A stretch of 37,653 bases of DNA from positions 1 to 37,653 of the forward strand of contig JAUXIJ010000032.1 of NCBI GenBank assembly GCA_030621085.1, written 5' to 3'. This DNA comes from Candidatus Cloacimonadota bacterium (GTDB taxonomy: Bacteria > Cloacimonadota > Cloacimonadia > Cloacimonadales > TCS61). A program made the translations under genes and the position numbers. Shown here piece by piece: positions 1 through 8,119 of the stretch (positions within the stretch are counted from its first letter, which is position 1; each line of letters starts with the position of its first letter). The notes beneath the pieces were generated by a model. The model had not been told where the DNA came from. It saw only the letters and a program-made list of their open reading frames with translations, and did no database searches.

Positions 1-729
1 TCCATCAGAACCTACTGTTGGTATAGAATTGGAGAAATCAAAAGGTGCTCCGCCGATGTCTCGTTCCCAATTTACACTACCACTGGTATCCACACAAGCA
101 AGAAAGTAATCAAAAGCAGTGGCGTGTTGGGTGTATAAACAAGAACCATCAATGGACATTGCAACACTTGCCTCATCGCCTCCTACTCCTGTGTTGTAAG
201 ACCATTTCAAATTACCTTCAGTGTCGATTGCATAAAGATTCCCAGCAACTGCATAGCTCGTCCCATCAGTTCCTATAAGAATGGGAGAATCAATGCCATA
301 ACTACTTCCTGAAAAGGTCCATTTTAAATTGCCATAGGTGATAGAATCCTCAATAGCATAAAATATATTGTCGGAAGAGCCGAAATAAATTGTGCCGTCC
401 TCTCCAATTGCGGGCGAGGAAAGAACTTCCCCGTATGTGGTATAAGTCCATTTGAGACTGCCGTCATGGTTTATTGCATAGAGATAACCATCCATACATC
501 CGAAATATATGGTCCCATCCTCGGCTATAGCTGGTGATGACCAAAATATATTGTCTCCAACAGTGTAGGTCCAGAGTGTATCTGATGTATCAGGACCAAT
601 ATAGGGACATCTACCAGTCCTTTGATTGTCATATTGAAAAGTCGACCACATCGGTTGTGACCAAACTAATGTAGTAAAAACATAAAAAATCATGCATATC
701 ATTAGAAAAAATCTCTTCAAATTACTCAT
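1..729 (-). CDS. Secreted PQQ-like beta-propeller protein, 3' end beyond window
   Basis: The frame is open from an ATG at 729 to the window edge, giving the first 243 residues of a longer protein. An AGGAGG ribosome site (735-740) lies 5 bases before the ATG and fixes the start. The N-terminus is a signal peptide: basic residues, a hydrophobic stretch, then WSQ. Mature sequence contains repeated blades of the type SSPAIGEDGTIYFGS, GNLKWTY and YAI(N/D), spaced about 40 residues apart. These are the PQQ/quinoprotein-like beta-propeller repeats used by many exported FCB proteins. No catalytic residues are visible in this part, so a structural or binding role is as likely as an enzyme. The C-terminus, where a sorting module would be expected, is outside the window. 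Confidence 0.8.
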   Translation of the reverse strand, partial: MSNLKRFFLMICMIFYVFTTLVWSQPMWSTFQYDNQRTGRCPYIGPDTSDTLWTYTVGDNIFWSSPAIAEDGTIYFGCMDGYLYAINHDGSLKWTYTTYGEVLSSPAIGEDGTIYFGSSDNIFYAIEDSITYGNLKWTFSGSSYGIDSPILIGTDGTSYAVAGNLYAIDTEGNLKWSYNTGVGGDEASVAMSIDGSCLYTQHATAFDYFLACVDTSGSVNWERDIGGAPFDFSNSIPTVGSDG

Positions 730-825
730 AAATTCCTCCTTTTTTTTTGGATCTGTATAAATTACCTGCTTCCAACCCCCACTATCTCCCCCTATTTAGG
801 TGGAGAATTAAAGAGGGGATCAAGA

Positions 826-918
826 TCATTTCACCAACACCATTTTCCTTGTTTCTTTTATGCTTTCTGCTTTCAAATTAATAATAAAAAAAGATTCCTG
901 AGTCACAAAATTACTATA
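826..918 (-). pseudogene. Orphan C-terminal sorting-domain tail (gene remnant)
   Basis: On the minus strand an open stretch of about 30 codons reads ...FFIINLKAESIKETRKMVLVK and stops with TGA at 826-828. It has no start codon and is closed upstream by a TAA at 919-921. Its end matches the tails of the window's intact secreted proteins (KKMVLMK, KKMILIK, QKMLLLK), so it looks like the last residues of a sorting module whose gene body is gone. It lies just upstream of the secreted propeller gene that starts at 729. Seen: the frame and tail. Inferred: that it is a relic of a deleted or recombined secreted-protein gene. Confidence 0.5.
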
Positions 919-1054
919 TTAACATTTCAATACACACTTAAAGCTGAGTTCACTAAATCATTAAAAAATGAGAAATAGAATAAAGGTGTCAAGGTAAATA
1001 GTATTTGATAATATAAAATATCCGGCTTCATTAGAACTACACCGAGACAGGAAA

Positions 1055-1101
1055 GAGCCGTTACTGCCTAAAATTTAGGTCTTAAACTTTAGCAACGGCT
1101 C
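1055..1101. repeat. Long dyad, possibly with an alternative pairing partner
   Basis: GAGCCGTT (1055-1062) is the exact reverse complement of AACGGCTC (1094-1101). The arms extend inward through CTAAA/TTTAG. An internal dyad CCTAAA/TTTAGG (1067-1079) sits in the loop. A third segment, CGGCT at 1023-1027, can also pair with AGCCG at 1056-1060, so two mutually exclusive hairpins can be drawn on the minus-strand transcript. No known riboswitch consensus was recognised and no U-run follows either hairpin. Confidence 0.5.
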
Positions 1102-1208
1102 AATGGGTTTGAAAGCACCCTTATACAAAATAATGCTAAAAATAAAGATGTCAAATGAAAGAGATTTGAAGATTGAGTAATGAATTGATGTTGTAATGGT
1201 ACAATGTA

Positions 1209-1237
1209 AAAAAAAAGCTGCTGACAAACGGCTTTGT
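1209..1237 (-). terminator. Probable intrinsic terminator of the arsR-permease-thioredoxin operon
   Basis: On the minus strand, just past the thioredoxin gene, there is a short hairpin (AAAGC...GCTTT, with an alternative ACAAA/TTTGT stem) followed by a run of about nine T residues. The stem is short, so termination strength is uncertain, but position and T-run fit the end of this operon. Confidence 0.4.
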
Positions 1238-1256
1238 AACGAAGTTATAATTAATT

Positions 1257-1484
1257 TTAGATTAATTCAATTATCTTTGGGGGAGTTAGAACTTTTCCCA
1301 CCGATACCACTTTTTCATCAATCACCAATGCAGGAGTTATCATCACACCATAATTCATAATCTGATTCAGATCCGTAACTTTTTCGACTGTGATATCTCC
1401 ACTTAATAAGTTGATCGCCTGCCTGGCATTTTCTTCTAATTTTTTACATTTCGAACAGCCGGAACCTAATACCTTAATGATCAT
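1257..1484 (-). CDS. Small thioredoxin-like redox protein (glutaredoxin-size, CxxC)
   Basis: This 75-residue protein is a minimal thioredoxin fold of the TM0996/MTH895 type (Thioredoxin_3, often called redox-active disulfide protein 2). The active site is C10-S-K-C13 after a first beta strand, and the cis-proline loop is T50-P51. The ATG has a GGGAG ribosome site 8 bases upstream. It follows the permease gene by 15 bases and is the last gene of the arsR-permease-thioredoxin operon. Members of this family commonly neighbour PF03773 permeases. The inferred role is disulfide chemistry or metal/thiol handling linked to the permease; the substrate is unknown. Confidence 0.9.
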   Translation of the reverse strand: MIIKVLGSGCSKCKKLEENARQAINLLSGDITVEKVTDLNQIMNYGVMITPALVIDEKVVSVGKVLTPPKIIELI

Positions 1485-1499
1485 TTTATTTCTCCCTTC

Positions 1500-2798
1500 T
1501 TAGAAAAATGTTCCAAAAATAATACCGGAAAGCGTTGCCATTATCACAACAATCGAAACAAAAACAACTGTCTTTTTTGTTCCCATCACACTGCGGATAA
1601 CCAGCATATTAGGAAGTGATAGCGCAGGACCTGCCAGCAGTAGTGCCAGCGCCGGACCCTTTCCCATTCCGTTTCCGATCAAGCCTTGCAGAATAGGAAC
1701 CTCCGTAAGCGTGGCAAAATACATGAAAGCACCGCTGATGGATGCAAAGAAATTTGCCCAGATCGAATTCCCACCCACCAGAGTAACAATCCAACTTGAT
1801 GGGATCAATCCCTCATGACCGGGTCTTCCCAGAAATGAACCGGCGATTAGAACTCCCAGAAACAATAAAGGCAGTATCTGTTTGGCAAAACCCCATGTTG
1901 CAGAGAACCAATTTCCCAACTCACCTTCTGATGTGCTGGTGAAATATGAAAGTCCAATCATTCCGGTTACAAATGTTATCAACGGGTTCCCTTTGAAGAT
2001 GATATGAGCTGAAATAACAGCAATTGCGGTAATGAGTATTTTCCACAATTTCATTTTGAATATTCGGTTGAGAACAATTCCGAAAAGAATTCCGAGAATT
2101 GCTGTAATGATCCATTTTGCATTATATATTGCAGCCCATAATCCTGCATCGATTGATGGTTTTCCCCAGTTCGCAAAGATCAGGATGAGAACCATAATTC
2201 CAAAATGAATAATTTCCTGCCAGAGAGGTCGTGATACTTCAGGTTCGTGCATTATTAATTGTTGCTTTACCTTTTCCGTTTCTTCTTTACGGAAAATAAA
2301 CGCCATTATTAAACCAATAATCACACTGAAAACAATCGCTCCCACAGCTCGCGCAACACCAAGTTCAACTCCAAGAACTCTTGCTGTTAAAATAATAGCT
2401 AGAACATTGATGGCAGGACCGGAATAAAGAAAAGCAGTTGCCGGACCAAGACCTGCTCCTCTTTTATAAATTCCGCTGAATAACGGTAAAATAGTGCAGG
2501 AACATACTGCCAGAATTGCACCGGAAACAGATGCAACTGCGTATGCCACTACTTTTTTAGCACTCGCTCCCAGGTACTTTATCACTGCCGCCTGACTGAT
2601 AAAAACACTGATGGCACCTGCAATGAAAAGTGCAGGAAGTAAACATAAAATCACATGAAGTTGTGCATACTCTTTGAGCATATGCAAAGCTTCCATGATA
2701 GCATTCTGGAACCTTATCGAGTTTACAGGCAAAAAGAAAGAAAGCAGAAATCCACCGATCATTAACAGCAGAACTTTCCATTCATCTTTCCATTTCAT
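1500..2798 (-). CDS. Permease of the PF03773 (ArsP_1 / DUF318) family
   Basis: This 432-residue polytopic inner-membrane protein has about ten hydrophobic segments in two related halves. Each half carries the family's signature: residues 99-135 read C99-S-C101 followed by ILPLF, GIYKRGAGLGPA and FLYSGPAINVLA; near residues 365-405 the second half has TEVPILQGL, GKGPALALLLAGPALSLPN. Family members include ArsP organoarsenical exporters and SO_0444-type metal exporters, and the vicinal cysteine pair suits a thiophilic metal(loid). Neighbours are an ArsR repressor 12 bases upstream and a CxxC thioredoxin downstream, a widely seen trio. Export of an arsenic compound or soft metal is inferred; the exact substrate cannot be read from the sequence. 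Confidence 0.88.
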   Translation of the reverse strand: MKWKDEWKVLLLMIGGFLLSFFLPVNSIRFQNAIMEALHMLKEYAQLHVILCLLPALFIAGAISVFISQAAVIKYLGASAKKVVAYAVASVSGAILAVCSCTILPLFSGIYKRGAGLGPATAFLYSGPAINVLAIILTARVLGVELGVARAVGAIVFSVIIGLIMAFIFRKEETEKVKQQLIMHEPEVSRPLWQEIIHFGIMVLILIFANWGKPSIDAGLWAAIYNAKWIITAILGILFGIVLNRIFKMKLWKILITAIAVISAHIIFKGNPLITFVTGMIGLSYFTSTSEGELGNWFSATWGFAKQILPLLFLGVLIAGSFLGRPGHEGLIPSSWIVTLVGGNSIWANFFASISGAFMYFATLTEVPILQGLIGNGMGKGPALALLLAGPALSLPNMLVIRSVMGTKKTVVFVSIVVIMATLSGIIFGTFF

Positions 2799-2810
2799 AT
2801 TTAATCCGAT

Positions 2811-3131
2811 TTATTCAATTATTTGTTTCGCAGATTCAAAGTTGGACTGGATAACGTTCATAACACAACTGAAAATATTAAGAACACAACTACACCTCAA
2901 TGTGTAATAAACCATATTAGAACGCTTTTCTGCTGAGATTATCCCTGCATTTTTGAGAACAGATAAATGTTTGGAAACTGTTGAAATGTCCGCCCCGATC
3001 AGATCAGTAAGTTCGCAAACACAGTGTTCATTTTCATTCAATTTATCTATTATGAACATTCGCGTTGGGTGTGCCAGAGCTTTGCTGATCTTAGCCATTT
3101 CCTGATATTTAGCATCGATTCTATTATTCAT
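2811..3131 (-). CDS. ArsR/SmtB-family metal-sensing repressor
   Basis: Winged-helix protein of 106 residues from the chosen ATG at 3131. Sequence shows KALAHPTRMFIIDKL, then the CVCEL motif at the start of the recognition helices, then STVSKHLSVLKNAGI and a beta wing. A second Cys cluster, CSCVLNIFSC, lies near the C-terminus. CVC plus C-terminal cysteines suggests a thiol metal(loid) site. A longer frame begins at ATG 3146, but that codon lies 4 bases from the operator, has no ribosome site, and would lie at or before the expected transcription start. The ATG at 3131 has GAGG 5 bases upstream. First gene of the operon with the permease and thioredoxin; likely autoregulated through the 3150-3173 operator. 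Confidence 0.88.
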   Translation of the reverse strand: MNNRIDAKYQEMAKISKALAHPTRMFIIDKLNENEHCVCELTDLIGADISTVSKHLSVLKNAGIISAEKRSNMVYYTLRCSCVLNIFSCVMNVIQSNFESAKQIIE

Positions 3132-3149
3132 CATCACCTCACTCATTGC

Positions 3150-3173
3150 CTATTTGGCAAAACTGCCAAATAG
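3150..3173 (-). promoter_or_regulatory. ArsR-type operator: perfect 10-bp inverted repeat
   Basis: CTATTTGGCA (3150-3159) and TGCCAAATAG (3164-3173) are exact reverse complements separated by 4 bases. This size, symmetry and location immediately upstream of an arsR gene match ArsR/SmtB operators. It overlaps the predicted -10 and spacer of the promoter, so bound repressor would block RNA polymerase. Confidence 0.85.
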
Positions 3174-3179
3174 TGTCAA
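3151..3179 (-). promoter_or_regulatory. Promoter of the arsR operon
   Basis: A perfect -35 box TTGACA is read on the minus strand at 3179-3174. With a 17-base spacer the -10 is CAAATA or AAATAG (about 3156-3150), inside the operator. The expected transcription start is near 3144, giving a very short leader before the ATG at 3131. Confidence 0.6.
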
Positions 3180-3256
3180 ATAAAAAAAGAATTTCTAAGA
3201 ATTATTTTTATTAAGATGAGAACACGATTTTAACACAATTAAAGGAATTGTATAGG

Positions 3257-4933
3257 TTATTTCATTAATACCATTTTTTTTATTATTTCACGATTATTAT
3301 TCCTGATTCTGTAAAAATAAATACCTGATGATACTTGTTCTCCAAAGTCATCATTTCCATTCCAGACAACTGAGTGATCTCCGGCTGAGAGCTGACCACT
3401 GACAAGCTGCTTAACTTTCTGTCCTTTGATGTTATAAATATCTATAGTCACAAACGAGGATCCGTCTGAGCCGGACACAGCGTTTTGTGTTACTGAAAAT
3501 GAGATCGTTGTTTCTGGATTGAAGGGATTGGGAAAGTTCGCAGCATCCAGTAAAGTTGAGTAAAAAATAATATCTTCTGCCGATATTGGGCCATTCGTAT
3601 AACCAGGAGTAGGATTCATTTGACCCCAATGGTTAGCTCCATTTGGTTGCCTTCCGAATGAAATATCAGTAGTTTGTTCTTCGAAAACAATAGAGTCGAT
3701 TATCGATGTGAAATCATCTGTATATAAACCTATTTCCTCTCCATTTGCAGATAATTTAATATCCAGATGAAGTACACCGTCTCCTATATCTTCATCAGCC
3801 CAGAGAAGTAAGAATTCTCCCGGCTGGATCGTTGTGGAATCAGGTTGAGTATCAGGTATTCTATATTTTGCCGAATCTAAATCATCGGTAATGTACATTC
3901 CTCCAATATCTACTGGATAAATTTCTGCATTATAAATTTCTATCCAGTCATCATAATCACCCTGAGGGTCGGCAATGGTCTCAGCATTACTTGCCATGAA
4001 TTCATTAATATAAATTGTTGGAGGTATCTGCACAGGCTGAATCTGGAAATCATATAATGAAGCAACGGAGTTATGTAATCCGTCATGAAAATACATTTCC
4101 AGAAAAATATTATTTAACTCATCAACAGTAATAAGCAACCAATGATGGTCATTGTAAGATAAAGGAGGATAAAAAGCTCCTCCAGTATCACCACCTGCAC
4201 CCGCAGTAGTTAAATAATAAATTCCATTCAGATCATGCCTGTAGTAATCACGATGATGCCCATTAAAATCAGCTACAGCTTCATAAAAGCATAAACTATT
4301 GTGAAATGCTTCATAACCTATGTTATTAAATCCACCACCATGGTGATCTCTAATGATCGACACATGATTAAATGCAAATATGTTTTCCGGAGCTGTACTT
4401 AACCAAACACCCACAGAATCCAGTTGAGTTTCATTTATATGATAATACATATGCTCAGGGTGCTGAACATTATTAATTGCAATAAATCGGCTGTTCCCAT
4501 AATCAAAATAGTAATCAAACTCGGGATCAATATATTCCATATAATATTCAAAAGAATAATTGGCATAAAGATCATGGTTCCCTGGAAGAGAAAAAAATGG
4601 AATTCCTGTTACATCCATCCAATTTGTAATACATTCGTTGTAGGCTATAAAACCTTCTTCAGAGCCGCATTCAGTTAGATCTCCACAGATAATAATAAAA
4701 TTTGGAGGATTTGGTAATACGCTAATCTGTAATAATATTTCAAGAAATGTTGGGTTAAGAAGTTGACCATAGTAGGGTTGAGAATCACCCATTACAATAA
4801 AAGAAAAGGGGTAGGAAACCTGCATCTGCGAAAGCAAGCTGTCAGCTTTTAGATTTGAAGGTATAGCGTCACTCTTCTGTGGATTGATAATAAATATTAT
4901 CAGAATTAATAATACAATATTTAAATATTTCAT
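3257..4933 (-). CDS. Secreted metallophosphatase with lamin-tail domain and C-terminal sorting module
   Basis: This 558-residue exported protein begins with a signal peptide (residues 1-23). A calcineurin-like phosphoesterase domain follows: D50 in VMGDSQ, D85 in CGDLTE, N119-H120-D121 in PGNHD, then FNHVSI and NGHHRDY. The first motif is GDxQ rather than GDxH, a variant seen in some family branches. Residues about 305-440 resemble a lamin-tail domain (INEFMASN, DWIEIYN, LSANGEEIGLY, ISFGRQPNG). The last 85 or so residues are the FlgD-Ig/type IX-type sorting module ending KKMVLMK. Phosphodiesterase or nuclease-like activity at the cell surface is inferred; lamin-tail domains often accompany secreted nucleases and phosphatases. 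The sorting module has a six-residue insertion (SGSDG region) compared with its relatives. Confidence 0.88.
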   Translation of the reverse strand: MKYLNIVLLILIIFIINPQKSDAIPSNLKADSLLSQMQVSYPFSFIVMGDSQPYYGQLLNPTFLEILLQISVLPNPPNFIIICGDLTECGSEEGFIAYNECITNWMDVTGIPFFSLPGNHDLYANYSFEYYMEYIDPEFDYYFDYGNSRFIAINNVQHPEHMYYHINETQLDSVGVWLSTAPENIFAFNHVSIIRDHHGGGFNNIGYEAFHNSLCFYEAVADFNGHHRDYYRHDLNGIYYLTTAGAGGDTGGAFYPPLSYNDHHWLLITVDELNNIFLEMYFHDGLHNSVASLYDFQIQPVQIPPTIYINEFMASNAETIADPQGDYDDWIEIYNAEIYPVDIGGMYITDDLDSAKYRIPDTQPDSTTIQPGEFLLLWADEDIGDGVLHLDIKLSANGEEIGLYTDDFTSIIDSIVFEEQTTDISFGRQPNGANHWGQMNPTPGYTNGPISAEDIIFYSTLLDAANFPNPFNPETTISFSVTQNAVSGSDGSSFVTIDIYNIKGQKVKQLVSGQLSAGDHSVVWNGNDDFGEQVSSGIYFYRIRNNNREIIKKMVLMK

Positions 4934-4995
4934 TATTTCCTATGCTATTTAATTTTAAAATATAAATACTTAAACAAATTTTCCAAATTATTTCC

Positions 4996-5961
4996 TTATC
5001 CAACCACGCCTGCATCAATCAGATCATGCATATGCAGCATACCTACTGGAATGTTTTCTTCATTAACAACTGGCAGCATAGTGATCTTATTTTCTTCCAT
5101 CAAGTTAAGAGCATCCACAGCCAGTATTTCGGGATGAACCGATTTTGGATCCGCTGTCATCACTTCTATAACCGCAACATTCAAGTCTGTAATTCCTTTT
5201 GCCAATATTCTTCGCAGATCGCCATCAGTAACGATGCCAACCAGCTTCCCATTTTCATCCACAACATTCGTGCAGCCAAGCCCTTTGGAAGTCATTTCCA
5301 GAATTGCTTTATCCATTTTTACATTATTCTGCACGAGTGGATTTGCTTTTTCCGAATGCATCAGGTCTGATACTTTATAGATAAGCTTCTTCCCAATGGT
5401 GCCGCCAGGATGGAACCTGGCAAAATCGGATTCCTTAAAATCTTTCTTTTTTAGAAGTGCAACGGCAATTGCATCTCCCAGAGCAAGGGCAACTGTGGTA
5501 CTGGCTGTAGGAACCAATCCGAAAGGTTCATATTCTTTTGGAACAAAGCAATCAATAACAACATCGGAATTTTTTGCCAGCTTTGAATTTATATTACCGG
5601 TTATGGCAATTAACGGGATTTTATTGAATTTAATATATGGAATAATGGAAACAAGTTCCGGTGTATTTCCACTTTTTGAAACAGCAATAACCACATCATC
5701 TTTTTGAAGAATACCCAGATCTCCATGAATTCCTTCGGCAGCATGCAGGAAAATAGCAGTTGTACCAGTACTGGAAAAAGTTGCAGCTATCTTTCTGGCA
5801 ATAATGCCCGTCTTCCCCATTCCGGTTACTATAATTTTACCCTGACAGTTGAAAAGGAGATTCACAGCTTTCTCTACATTTTCATCTATTCGTTCTGCAA
5901 CATTCTTTATTGCTTCTGCTTCCAGATTCAGTTCTTTTTTTACAAATTCTATTATGTTCAT
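4996..5961 (-). CDS. kdsD: D-arabinose-5-phosphate isomerase
   Basis: KpsF/GutQ-type enzyme of 321 residues that converts ribulose 5-phosphate to arabinose 5-phosphate, the first committed step to KDO for LPS. Residues about 30-165 form the SIS sugar-isomerase domain (ITGMGKTGIIARKIAATFSS, HAAEGIHGDLG, AVSKSGNTPE), followed by GGTIGKKL and two CBS domains (VSDLMHSE... and VMTADPKS...). Length matches the family. A GGGAG ribosome site precedes the ATG by 6 bases. It stands alone between the dyad cluster upstream and the phosphatase gene downstream. Together with the acyltransferase at 31515 it supports a lipid A/LPS outer membrane. Confidence 0.93.
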   Translation of the reverse strand: MNIIEFVKKELNLEAEAIKNVAERIDENVEKAVNLLFNCQGKIIVTGMGKTGIIARKIAATFSSTGTTAIFLHAAEGIHGDLGILQKDDVVIAVSKSGNTPELVSIIPYIKFNKIPLIAITGNINSKLAKNSDVVIDCFVPKEYEPFGLVPTASTTVALALGDAIAVALLKKKDFKESDFARFHPGGTIGKKLIYKVSDLMHSEKANPLVQNNVKMDKAILEMTSKGLGCTNVVDENGKLVGIVTDGDLRRILAKGITDLNVAVIEVMTADPKSVHPEILAVDALNLMEENKITMLPVVNEENIPVGMLHMHDLIDAGVVG

Positions 5962-5988
5962 GGTAACTCCCGCATTTCAATCTTCTCG

Positions 5989-6069
5989 TTACGAAGTTGC
6001 ACTTCATAATGCTTTTATTGGCAAAGCTGAGCTTTGCATTTAATTACGTTCCCAAGTTCCTATTGGGAA
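5989..6069. repeat. Three consecutive small hairpins between thrS and kdsD
   Basis: Three perfect or nearly perfect dyads follow one another: GAAGT/ACTTC (5993-6005, extended by TTA/TAA), GCAAAGC/GCTTTGC with a 3-base loop (6021-6037), and TTCCCAA/TTGGGAA with a 7-base loop (6049-6069). None has a T-run. They lie in the 239-bp gap between thrS and kdsD, next to the palindromic element at 6077-6173. They look like REP-type intergenic repeats, and may limit read-through or protect the thrS mRNA 3' end. Confidence 0.6.
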
Positions 6070-6076
6070 TACACCC

Positions 6077-6173
6077 TGTCTTTCTGAGAGACTCTACTTG
6101 CTTTTCCCTCGAAGAATCTGGAGTGTTTTGGACTCTTCGTCGAATGCCCCTGTAAGATTTTCTCAGAGAGACA
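6077..6173. repeat. 97-bp palindromic interspersed element (copy 1)
   Basis: The ends are inverted repeats: TGTCTTTCTGAGA (6077-6089) and TCTCAGAGAGACA (6161-6173), 12 of 13 matching. GAAGAATC (6111-6118) and GACTCTTC (6131-6138) form an inner imperfect dyad. Read on the minus strand the element aligns along its whole length with the one at 18410-18568, including the shared 19-mer GGCATTCGACGAAGARTCC. There is no coding capacity. It appears to be a small non-autonomous repeat family. Confidence 0.7.
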
Positions 6174-6200
6174 ATAAACACTTTTCATTCTGAGAAATAT

Positions 6201-8111
6201 CTATTTTCTCTCTTTTACTTCAGAAAGGATTTTCTCTATGAATTCATTTATTGAGAAGCTTCCCAAATCACCTTTCAGATGTCTGCGTACGGAAACAGTA
6301 TCTGATTCCTTTTCTTTTGCTCCCACAATAAACATATACGGAATTTTCATCATTTCTGCTTCACGTATCTTATAACCGATCTTTTCGTTCTTATGATCAA
6401 CTTCAGAGCGAATGCCATTTTCTATAAGTTCCTTATTCACCTGCTCTGCGTATTCTTCATAATGCTCGGAAATGGGAATAACGCGAACCTGCACAGGACA
6501 CAACCAGAGCGGAAAATTTCCTGCATGATATTCGATGAGCGTTCCAAAGAACCGTTCTAATGAACCCAGCAAAGCTCTATGGACCATGAACGGACGGTGC
6601 GGCTGATTATCTTCGGCTATGTATTCCATGTTGAATCTTTTCGGTAAATTAAAATCAAACTGGATGGTTGAGCACTGCCATAACCTGTTCAAAGCATCTT
6701 TTATCTTGATATCTATCTTTGGTCCGTAAAAAGCTCCACCGCCTTTATCAAGCTCATATTCGATGTTATGATTGTCCAACGCTTTCTTTAAAGACAGTGC
6801 TGCTTTTTCCCAGTCTTCTTTGGCTCCCACAGCTTTTTCGGGCATGGTTGCAAGGTATATCTTGAATTCCTTGAATCCAAAGGCTCTCAATATATCCAGA
6901 GAGAAAACGAGAACCTTATCGATTTCATCTTCCAACTGATCGGGAGTACAGATGATATGTGCATCATCCTGGGTGAATCCTCGAACGCGCATCAATCCAT
7001 GCAATGCACCGGAATGTTCATAGCGGTAAACTGTACCCATCTCTGCATATTTAATTGGAAGTTCACGATAACTTCGCTTCCGGGATTGATAGATAGCAAT
7101 GTGGAAAGGACAGTTCATAGGCTTAAGATAATATTCCTGCTCATCAACGATGATAGGACTGTACATGCTGTCTTTGTAAAATTCCAGGTGTCCGCTGGTT
7201 TCCCATATCTCACCTTTACCAATATGAGGAGAATTCACCACTTGATATCCTGCTTCGTAATGACGTTTAAGCCAATATTGTTCTATAACCGAACGCATCA
7301 TTGCACCATTTGGGTGCCACAGAACAAGACCTGCTCCAATATCATCTGAAATTGAATATAAATCCAATTCCTTTCCAAGCTTACGGTGATCTCTTTTCTT
7401 TGCTTCTTCCAGATCGTGAAGATATTTATTTAGTTCTTTGTTGGATGGAAAGCTGATGCCGTAAATTCTTTGCAGCATCTTGTTCTTTTCATCTCCACGC
7501 CAGTATGCTCCGGAGGTCTTCAATAGCTTGATAGACTTTATCTTGCCGGTATTGATGATGTGCGGTCCGCGACAAAGGTCGGTGAAATTTCCCTGAGTAT
7601 ATAAAGAAATGATCTCACTATCCGGTATTTCTTTTAGAAGTTCAACTTTGTAATCTTCTTTCATATCGGAAAAAAGTTTTATTGCATCTTTTCTGGAAAG
7701 TTCTTTTCTTTCATATTCCAGATTCTGTTTGGAAAGTTCTTTCATCTTTGCTTCTATCTTTTCCAGGTCATCATCGGTGAAAGGAATTTCTTTATCAAAA
7801 TCGTAATAGAATCCTGCTTCGATAGCAGGACCTATAGCAACTTTTACATCCGGGAAAAGTTCTCTTACAGCCTGAGCCATAAGGTGAGCAGTACTGTGCC
7901 AGTAAACTTCTTTCCCGATTTCACTATCGAATTTAAAAAGTTCAATGGTTGCATCTTCCATTATTTTATAGTTCATATCGACAAGCTTGTCATCAATCTT
8001 TGCAGTTATTACCTGCCTGGCTAATCCCGGACTGATGCTTTCTGCTATTTCCAGCGGACTGCTGCCGACAGGATATTCTTTAATAGAATTATCAGGAAAC
8101 TTAATCTTCAT
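6201..8111 (-). CDS. thrS: Threonyl-tRNA synthetase
   Basis: Full-length (636 residues) class II synthetase charging tRNA-Thr in the cytoplasm. It has an N-terminal TGS domain (residues 1-62), an editing domain with H72-S-T-A-H76 and CRGPH, and a catalytic core with the zinc cysteine in MNCPFH, motif 2 RYEHSGALHGLMRVRGFTQDD, and motif 3 HRALLGSLERF. The C-terminal anticodon-binding domain starts around LCPVQVRVIPI. The start has GAGG 6 bases upstream. It follows the binding-lipoprotein gene by only 8 bases, so the two are probably co-transcribed, an unusual pairing. Confidence 0.97.
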   Translation of the reverse strand: MKIKFPDNSIKEYPVGSSPLEIAESISPGLARQVITAKIDDKLVDMNYKIMEDATIELFKFDSEIGKEVYWHSTAHLMAQAVRELFPDVKVAIGPAIEAGFYYDFDKEIPFTDDDLEKIEAKMKELSKQNLEYERKELSRKDAIKLFSDMKEDYKVELLKEIPDSEIISLYTQGNFTDLCRGPHIINTGKIKSIKLLKTSGAYWRGDEKNKMLQRIYGISFPSNKELNKYLHDLEEAKKRDHRKLGKELDLYSISDDIGAGLVLWHPNGAMMRSVIEQYWLKRHYEAGYQVVNSPHIGKGEIWETSGHLEFYKDSMYSPIIVDEQEYYLKPMNCPFHIAIYQSRKRSYRELPIKYAEMGTVYRYEHSGALHGLMRVRGFTQDDAHIICTPDQLEDEIDKVLVFSLDILRAFGFKEFKIYLATMPEKAVGAKEDWEKAALSLKKALDNHNIEYELDKGGGAFYGPKIDIKIKDALNRLWQCSTIQFDFNLPKRFNMEYIAEDNQPHRPFMVHRALLGSLERFFGTLIEYHAGNFPLWLCPVQVRVIPISEHYEEYAEQVNKELIENGIRSEVDHKNEKIGYKIREAEMMKIPYMFIVGAKEKESDTVSVRRHLKGDLGSFSINEFIEKILSEVKERK

Positions 8112-8119
8112 TTTATCCT

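Larger units (their letters stand above)
730..1256. other. Gene-free stretch of 527 bp with remnant and dyads
   Basis: No intact gene is visible on either strand. The stretch holds the sorting-domain remnant at 826-918, a TTGACACC promoter-like box on the minus strand (985-992), a strong dyad at 1055-1101, and a terminator-like hairpin at about 1209-1237. The rest is AT-rich with no recognisable coding signal. Confidence 0.6.

Noticed and set aside
45..278. Plus-strand frame of 77 codons at the window start
   Set aside because: It is antisense to the well-supported secreted propeller gene and has no ribosome site or family resemblance.
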